Of a stretch of 33,984 bases of DNA, positions 29,793-33,984 are shown piece after piece (the stretch's first letter is position 1; every line of letters begins with the position of its first letter). The DNA comes from an uncultured Clostridia bacterium (GTDB lineage: Bacteria; Bacillota; Clostridia; Oscillospirales; JAAYOS01). Below the pieces are notes generated by a model that saw nothing but the letters and a program-made list of their open reading frames with translations, was not told the origin of the DNA and did no database searches. The translations under genes were made by a program, and so were the position numbers. Location: contig CALXAZ010000164.1 in the NCBI GenBank assembly GCA_944386395.1, positions 1 through 33,984 on the forward strand. The letters run 5' to 3'.

Positions 29793-32020
29793 AGAGCCTC
29801 GTGGAAGGTACGCATAAGCACTTCCCGCTGCTGCTCGCGGGAGAGCTTGTGAAAGTTGACCGCGTAGCCTGATACCCTGATGGTGAGGTTTGGATATAGG
29901 TCGGGATTTTCATATGCCGCAAGCAGCATTTCCCTGTTGAGTACATTGACATTTATGTGGTGTGCGTTCTGAGCAAAATATCCTGAGAGGATCGACACAA
30001 GGTTGGTGATCCTTTCATCGCTGCTTTTGCCGAGGGTGTCGGGCACTATGGAGAAGGTGTTTGATATCCCATCGCGGCAGCACTCATATGGAAGCTTTGC
30101 CACCGAGTTGAGCGAGGCGAGAGCGCCGTTTTTCTCGCGGCCGTGCATTGGGTTTGCGCCGGGGGCGAATGGCTCGCCTTTCTTTCTCCCGTCCGGGGTA
30201 GAGCCCGTCTTTTTGCCATAAACAACGTTGGAGGTTATGGTAAGAACGGAAAGGGTGTGTATTGCCCCGCGATATGCCGGGGTCTTGCGGAGCTCCTCTA
30301 TCATGAGACGGAGGTTCTGCCTTGCAATATCGTCTACACGGTCATCGTCGTTTCCAAACATTGGAAAGCTGCCTACCGTGTCAAACTCTGTAATATATCC
30401 ATTTTCATCGCGTATCGGGCGTACCGTGGCATATTTAATAGCAGAAAGCGAGTCGACAAACACCGAAAGTCCGGCAACGCCAAACGCCATAAAACGCTCC
30501 ACATTTGTGTCGTGCAGAGCCATCTGGGTCTTTTCATAGGCATATTTGTCGTGCATATAGTGGATTGCGTTCATTGTGTTTACGTAGAGGCGGCACAGCC
30601 AGCTCCGATACTCGTTGAGACGGGCGCATACAGCGTCATAGTCGAGCGTCTCGGCGTCCATCACCTCGTGCTGTGGTCCGATAGCAATACCGCTTGTCAC
30701 GTCATATCCGCCGTTAAGGGCAAGCAGAAGGAGCTTTGGCAGGTTGCACCGCGCGCCGAAAAATTGCATCTGTTTGCCGATTTTCATGGCAGAGACGCAG
30801 CAGGCGATGGCATAGTCGTCGCCGTAGATTTTGCGCATGAGGTCGTCATTTTCATACTGTATGGAGTCTGTGTCGGAGGAAACTTTTGCGCAGTAGCGCT
30901 TGAAGCTCTCCGGAAGGTCTGCCGACCAGAGCACCGTGAGGTTTGGCTCGGGCGCGGGACCGAGGTTATAGAGGGTGTGCAGGAAGCGGAACGAGCTTTT
31001 GCTTACCAGCGTACGTCCATCTTCTGCCATCCCGCCGAGGCTTTCGGTTATCCACATCGGGTCGCCGCCAAAGAGCTCATTGTATTCAGGTGTGCGGAGA
31101 TGGCGCGCCATGCGGAGCTTCATAACAAAATCGTCGATTATCTCCTGCGCACCGCTTTCGTCCAGGATGCCGTTTTTCATGTCGCGCTCGATGTATATGT
31201 CGAGGAAGGTGCTTACGCGGCCAAGCGACATGGCAGCCCCGTTCTGTTCCTTGATCGAGCCGAGGTAGGCAAAATATGTCCACTGTGCAGCCTCACGTGC
31301 GTTGGATGCAGGGAGGCTTATGTCGTAGCCATACATGGCTGCCATTTCCTTGAGCTTGCCGAGGAAGTTTATCTGCTGGTAAAGCTCCTCGAGCAGCCGG
31401 ATCTTCTCCGCATCGAGATCTTCAGCCGCGATTTTTGCCTTGTCTTTCTGCTTTTCAGAGATTAGGCGGTCAATACCATAGAGAGCGGCGCGGCGGTAGT
31501 CGCCGATTATCCTTCCGCGTCCATATGCGTCGGGAAGCCCGGTAATAACAGCGCTCTTCCTTGCCTTACGCATTTCGTCGCTGTATACGCGATAAACCCC
31601 GTCGTTATGGGTAGTGCGGTACTGAAATTCGTCCTCAATCTTGTCAGAGAGCTTATAGCCATATGCCTCGCAGGCGTTTCTTGCCATGCGGATACCTCCG
31701 AATGGGTTCACCCCGCGGACAAGAGGGCTTGATGTTTGGAGCCCGACGATTATCTCGTTTTCCCGGTCGAGATAGCCGGGCTGGTAGGTAGTGAGGGAGG
31801 AGACGTGCTCGGTGTCGATGCCAAGTACCCCTCCCGCGGCACGCTCGGCGTCAAGCAGAGCGTTCAGCTTTTCCATGAGCCGGCTCGTTCTCTCTGTGGG
31901 ACCGGCAAGGAAGCTCTCGTCACCGGAATAAGGGGTAACGTTGGTAAGAATAAAGTCGCGGACGTCTATCTGTTCCTGCCAGATGCCCGGTTTAAATCCG
32001 TTCCACTGAATATGATCCAT
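29789..32020 (-). CDS. pflB: Formate acetyltransferase (pyruvate formate-lyase)
   Basis: A 743-residue glycyl-radical enzyme that converts pyruvate and CoA to acetyl-CoA and formate in fermentation. The catalytic cysteine pair is Cys407-Cys408 in DYAIACCVSAMKIGKQMQFFGARCNLPK, and the radical site is Gly718 in RVSGYAVNFHKL near the C-terminus. NVLNREML, GSTPDGRKKGEPFAPGANPMHGR and the N-terminal WNGFKPGIWQEQIDVRDFI are typical of true PFL rather than other glycyl-radical enzymes. The start is ATG 32020 with AAGGAGGA upstream; the open frame to 32119 runs through the riboswitch terminator and is not coding. Controlled by a ZTP riboswitch. Confidence 0.97.
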   Translation of the reverse strand: MDHIQWNGFKPGIWQEQIDVRDFILTNVTPYSGDESFLAGPTERTSRLMEKLNALLDAERAAGGVLGIDTEHVSSLTTYQPGYLDRENEIIVGLQTSSPLVRGVNPFGGIRMARNACEAYGYKLSDKIEDEFQYRTTHNDGVYRVYSDEMRKARKSAVITGLPDAYGRGRIIGDYRRAALYGIDRLISEKQKDKAKIAAEDLDAEKIRLLEELYQQINFLGKLKEMAAMYGYDISLPASNAREAAQWTYFAYLGSIKEQNGAAMSLGRVSTFLDIYIERDMKNGILDESGAQEIIDDFVMKLRMARHLRTPEYNELFGGDPMWITESLGGMAEDGRTLVSKSSFRFLHTLYNLGPAPEPNLTVLWSADLPESFKRYCAKVSSDTDSIQYENDDLMRKIYGDDYAIACCVSAMKIGKQMQFFGARCNLPKLLLLALNGGYDVTSGIAIGPQHEVMDAETLDYDAVCARLNEYRSWLCRLYVNTMNAIHYMHDKYAYEKTQMALHDTNVERFMAFGVAGLSVFVDSLSAIKYATVRPIRDENGYITEFDTVGSFPMFGNDDDRVDDIARQNLRLMIEELRKTPAYRGAIHTLSVLTITSNVVYGKKTGSTPDGRKKGEPFAPGANPMHGREKNGALASLNSVAKLPYECCRDGISNTFSIVPDTLGKSSDERITNLVSILSGYFAQNAHHINVNVLNREMLLAAYENPDLYPNLTIRVSGYAVNFHKLSREQQREVLMRTFHEAL

Positions 32021-32055
32021 GATGTCCTCCTTAGATCCTGTGGTTGCCCCTTTGA

Positions 32056-32088
32056 AAACAAAAAGGCAACCCTGTTTTCGGGTTGCCC
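32056..32088 (-). terminator. Riboswitch-controlled terminator upstream of pflB
   Basis: Minus strand GGCAACCC (32072-32065 side) and GGGTTGCC pair (32080-32087 with 32065-32072), followed by TTTTTGTTTT. The 5' arm is shared with the GGGCA element of the ZTP aptamer. A second downstream GGGGCAACC (32050-32042) could pair with the same GGTTGCC instead. Confidence 0.88.
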
Positions 32089-32143
32089 AGACGGTCGGCC
32101 TTACAGTTCTATGCTCCACCGTGGTCTCCCACGAATTTCCGTC
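32080..32143 (-). ncRNA. ZTP riboswitch (pfl motif)
   Basis: On the minus strand, the leader of pflB has the pfl-motif layout: P1 arm GACGG (32143-32139), the conserved core CGTGGGAGACCACGGTGGAG (about 32133-32114), a variable linker, then GACCGTCTGGGCA, where CCGTC (32094-32090) closes P1 and TGGGCA is the conserved pseudoknot/ligand element. ZTP riboswitches sense ZMP/ZTP, the purine intermediate that builds up when 10-formyl-tetrahydrofolate is short. Upstream of pflB the logic is to make formate, the one-carbon donor. An intrinsic terminator follows directly, so ligand binding should allow transcription. Confidence 0.93.
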
Positions 32144-32175
32144 AGTTACACAGAACGTTTTTCAATTACATTTTC

Positions 32176-32205
32176 AGTATAACCTCCATTAGGAGGTCTT
32201 GTCAA
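32176..32205 (-). promoter_or_regulatory. pflB promoter with palindrome in the spacer
   Basis: Minus strand TTGACA (32200-32205), 18-base spacer, TATACT (32176-32181). The spacer contains a perfect dyad ACCTCC, four bases, GGAGGT (32182-32197). Confidence 0.75.
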
Positions 32206-32280
32206 GTGTCTTTCCTGAACAAACAATGTCCTCATATCCGGCATATTACCGTCATCCTGCAAAACCCGGATTATATATAC

Positions 32281-32314
32281 ATATCCATACGCGATTGCCG
32301 GACAATATGGATAT
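32281..32314 (+). promoter_or_regulatory. Inverted repeat upstream of the GH3 promoter
   Basis: ATATCCATA (32281-32289) and TATGGATAT (32306-32314) are perfectly inverted, 9 bp arms with 16 bases between, ending eight bases before the -35 box. Position suits an activator or repressor site for a sugar-responsive regulator. Confidence 0.5.
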
Positions 32315-32322
32315 ACTGACTG

Positions 32323-32351
32323 TTGAATTCTGTAGGGCGTGCCGGTATAAT
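32323..32351 (+). promoter_or_regulatory. Promoter of the GH3 gene
   Basis: TTGAAT (32323-32328), 17 bases, TATAAT (32346-32351), about 60 bases before the start codon. Confidence 0.75.
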
Positions 32352-32410
32352 CTGAGATGTGGAAACTATCGGAAGCCCGGATATGATTTAATTGGAAGAA
32401 GGGTATTGTG

Positions 32411-33984
32411 ATGAACAGATATACAACTTTGGAATCGCGCAGGAAGCTTGCCCGGGAGATAGCGGGAGGAAGCATAGTCCTGCTGAAAAATGATGGTATG
32501 CTGCCTCTGGCTGAGGGAGATAAGGCGGCTGTTTTTGGAAAGGGGCAGATAGACACGCTGATAGGCGGATCTGGCTCTGGGGCAACCAGCTCTGAGAGCG
32601 CGGCAAAGATCATCGACGAGCTGAAGCGTGCTGGTATCAAGACCGTGGATGCAATCGAGCAGATCTATCGTGCAGAATACGACCCGGAAAAGCTTAAAAG
32701 GCAGAGGCTCGAAATGCGGGAAAAATTTAAGGATCTTGTTGCGTCGGGTGCGATGTATGAATTTTTTGGAAAGTACCAGGCGCCGGCTGAGGAGCCTGAG
32801 ATACCGGTGGGGCTTGTGGAAGAGGCAAGGAAGGAGACCGGGGTTGCGATAATTGTAATATCGAGAAGCGCCGGAGGCGAGGAGTGTGACAGGCGGGTAA
32901 ACGGGGACTATTATCTTATCGAGTCGGAAAAAAGGCTTATCGAGCAGGTTGCCGGAAGCTTTGACAGCGTGAGCGTAATAATTAACAGCGTGGGGGCAAT
33001 AGATATTGCCTGGGTAGAAAAGTACAGATCGATACGTTCACTTCTGTATATTGCCACCCCCGGGGAGCAGGGCGCGGCGGCGCTTGCGGATATCATTACC
33101 GGCAAGCTCACCCCCTCTGGCAAGCTTGCCTCGACTATCGCATGGAGCTATGATGACTTTCCCTCGGCTGCCGACTTTAGCTTTGACAAGGACGAGCCCT
33201 TGCCAAATAGCATCCTGACATATGCCGATTATGGTCTGGATGCAGAGAAAAACGGGAGCCATGGGTTCCAAAAGAGCCCTGTTACCTTATACCGTGAGGG
33301 TATATATGTCGGATACAGGTATTTCGATACCTTCGGCAAGGGGGTACAGTATCCGTTTGGGTTTGGAAAGTCATATGCAAGGCTGAGGATAACCGATGTA
33401 TCGGTGAAGGTGGAAAAAAGCGAAATTATTGTGTCAGCCTGTGTTGAAAACCACTGCGGAAAGTATGAGGGCAGGGAAGTTGTTCAGGTGTATGCCAGCG
33501 CTCCGCAGGGCAGGTTGGAGCAGCCTTATCAGAAGCTTATAGGGTTTAAGAAGACAGAGCCTATCGCTAAGAACGGGAATACCTCTGTAGAGATACGTAT
33601 CCCCGTGCGTGAGCTTGCAAGCTACGATGAGGAGAGCGCATGTTATGTGATAGAAAAGGGCGAATATTATATAAGGGTGGGAAATTCGTCAAGGAACACC
33701 CACATAGCGGCAAAACTGACAGCAAAGTGCGATATTATCACAGAAAAGTGTAGTAATCTCCTGCAAATAAACCCAGAAAACAGGGACAAGCTGGATTTCC
33801 TGTCATCGAGGGGTGCGAGTCCTATAAGCTACGAGGGTGAGCAGGATGAGATAACCTCAGCTCCTGAGATCAGGATAGGTAAGGAAAATGTAGAAGTGTG
33901 GGAGAGTCACGGGGCAAAAGAGTGGGCGGTGAATACAAAGCAGGGGAGCACTCTCGCAGATGTAAAGAGTCACGACGTTTCCCT
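32411..33984 (+). CDS. GH3 family glycoside hydrolase, permuted domain order, 3' end outside the window
   Basis: ATG 32411 follows GAAGAAGGG and the frame stays open to the window end (524 codons). The protein starts with what is normally the second GH3 domain: REIAGGSIVLLKNDGMLPL, VFGKGQIDTLIGGSGSGAT, SVIINSVGAIDIAWVEKY, PGEQGAAALADIITGKLTPSGKL, then EGIYVGYRYFDTFGKGVQYPFGFGKSY near residues 294-322. A fibronectin-III-like domain follows (about 325-435). The last visible residues, GSTLADVKSHDVS, fit the approach to the catalytic barrel, so the order is C-domain, FnIII, barrel, as in the permuted beta-glucosidases of rumen Firmicutes. The catalytic Asp would lie beyond the window. No signal peptide: cytoplasmic action on short oligosaccharides is likely. 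Confidence 0.9.
   Translation, partial: MNRYTTLESRRKLAREIAGGSIVLLKNDGMLPLAEGDKAAVFGKGQIDTLIGGSGSGATSSESAAKIIDELKRAGIKTVDAIEQIYRAEYDPEKLKRQRLEMREKFKDLVASGAMYEFFGKYQAPAEEPEIPVGLVEEARKETGVAIIVISRSAGGEECDRRVNGDYYLIESEKRLIEQVAGSFDSVSVIINSVGAIDIAWVEKYRSIRSLLYIATPGEQGAAALADIITGKLTPSGKLASTIAWSYDDFPSAADFSFDKDEPLPNSILTYADYGLDAEKNGSHGFQKSPVTLYREGIYVGYRYFDTFGKGVQYPFGFGKSYARLRITDVSVKVEKSEIIVSACVENHCGKYEGREVVQVYASAPQGRLEQPYQKLIGFKKTEPIAKNGNTSVEIRIPVRELASYDEESACYVIEKGEYYIRVGNSSRNTHIAAKLTAKCDIITEKCSNLLQINPENRDKLDFLSSRGASPISYEGEQDEITSAPEIRIGKENVEVWESHGAKEWAVNTKQGSTLADVKSHDVS

Noticed and set aside
30143..31465. Plus-strand ORF of 440 codons across pflB
   Set aside because: Antisense to a fully supported pyruvate formate-lyase; composition is typical of a reverse-strand shadow.

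Overview
The window reads as chromosomal DNA of an anaerobic, endospore-forming member of the Clostridia (Firmicutes/Bacillota). Evidence: four sporulation genes (spoVM, a sipL-type gene, spoIVA, spoIIE), a pyruvate formate-lyase pair, ferredoxin-domain oxidoreductases, an SRP RNA of the large Bacillus/Clostridium type, strong AGGAGG ribosome sites, and frequent use of ATA and AGG codons throughout. I see no phage, IS element, CRISPR array, tRNA or rRNA. The exact genus cannot be told from the sequence.

Layout. 1-2.6 kb: the 3' end of a comF-type gene, an mreB/mbl actin gene and a WYL-domain regulator. 2.7-6.5 kb: a cupin protein and a DUF3783 protein on the minus strand, then a plus-strand set of an ArsC/Spx-like protein, a DUF362 ferredoxin protein and an aldo/keto reductase with a ferredoxin tail. 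6.5-7.1 kb has no convincing protein gene, but the minus strand carries a promoter, a 10-bp closing helix and a terminator that together look like an unrecognised structured RNA. 7.1-10.4 kb: a DUF2508 protein and a convergent trkA-trkH potassium-uptake operon whose intergenic gap holds tandem hairpin repeats. 10.5-12.6 kb: a MATE exporter with its MarR regulator and a matching operator. 12.6-16.2 kb: an operon of dipeptidase, nicotinamidase-type hydrolase and nicotinate phosphoribosyltransferase (peptide use plus NAD salvage). 16.2-16.9 kb: an orphan ParB/Srx-like protein.

17.0-20.5 kb is a compact sporulation cluster: a 46-residue membrane protein of unknown role, a 29-residue SpoVM, a SPOCS/LysM protein of the SipL type, and SpoIVA. 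From known biology these would build the basement layer of the spore coat: SpoVM marks the forespore membrane, SpoIVA polymerises on it using ATP, and SipL ties SpoIVA to the coat. 20.6-21.7 kb: an unknown secreted, membrane-anchored protein preceded by a translationally overlapping 43-codon leader ORF. 21.8-24.9 kb: the SRP RNA gene followed by dnaX-ybaB-recR, all on the minus strand. 25.1-26.2 kb: a broken small secreted zinc-ribbon protein gene and a CYTH phosphatase. 26.4-29.05 kb: spoIIE and a small tail-anchored protein. 29.1-32.2 kb: pflB-pflA, led by a ZTP (pfl-motif) riboswitch with a terminator. From 32.4 kb: a GH3 glycosidase with permuted domain order that runs off the window.

The best leads for something undescribed are the structured RNA at about 6583-6951, the 46-residue membrane protein next to spoVM, and the leader-ORF/secreted-protein pair at 20.67-21.73 kb.
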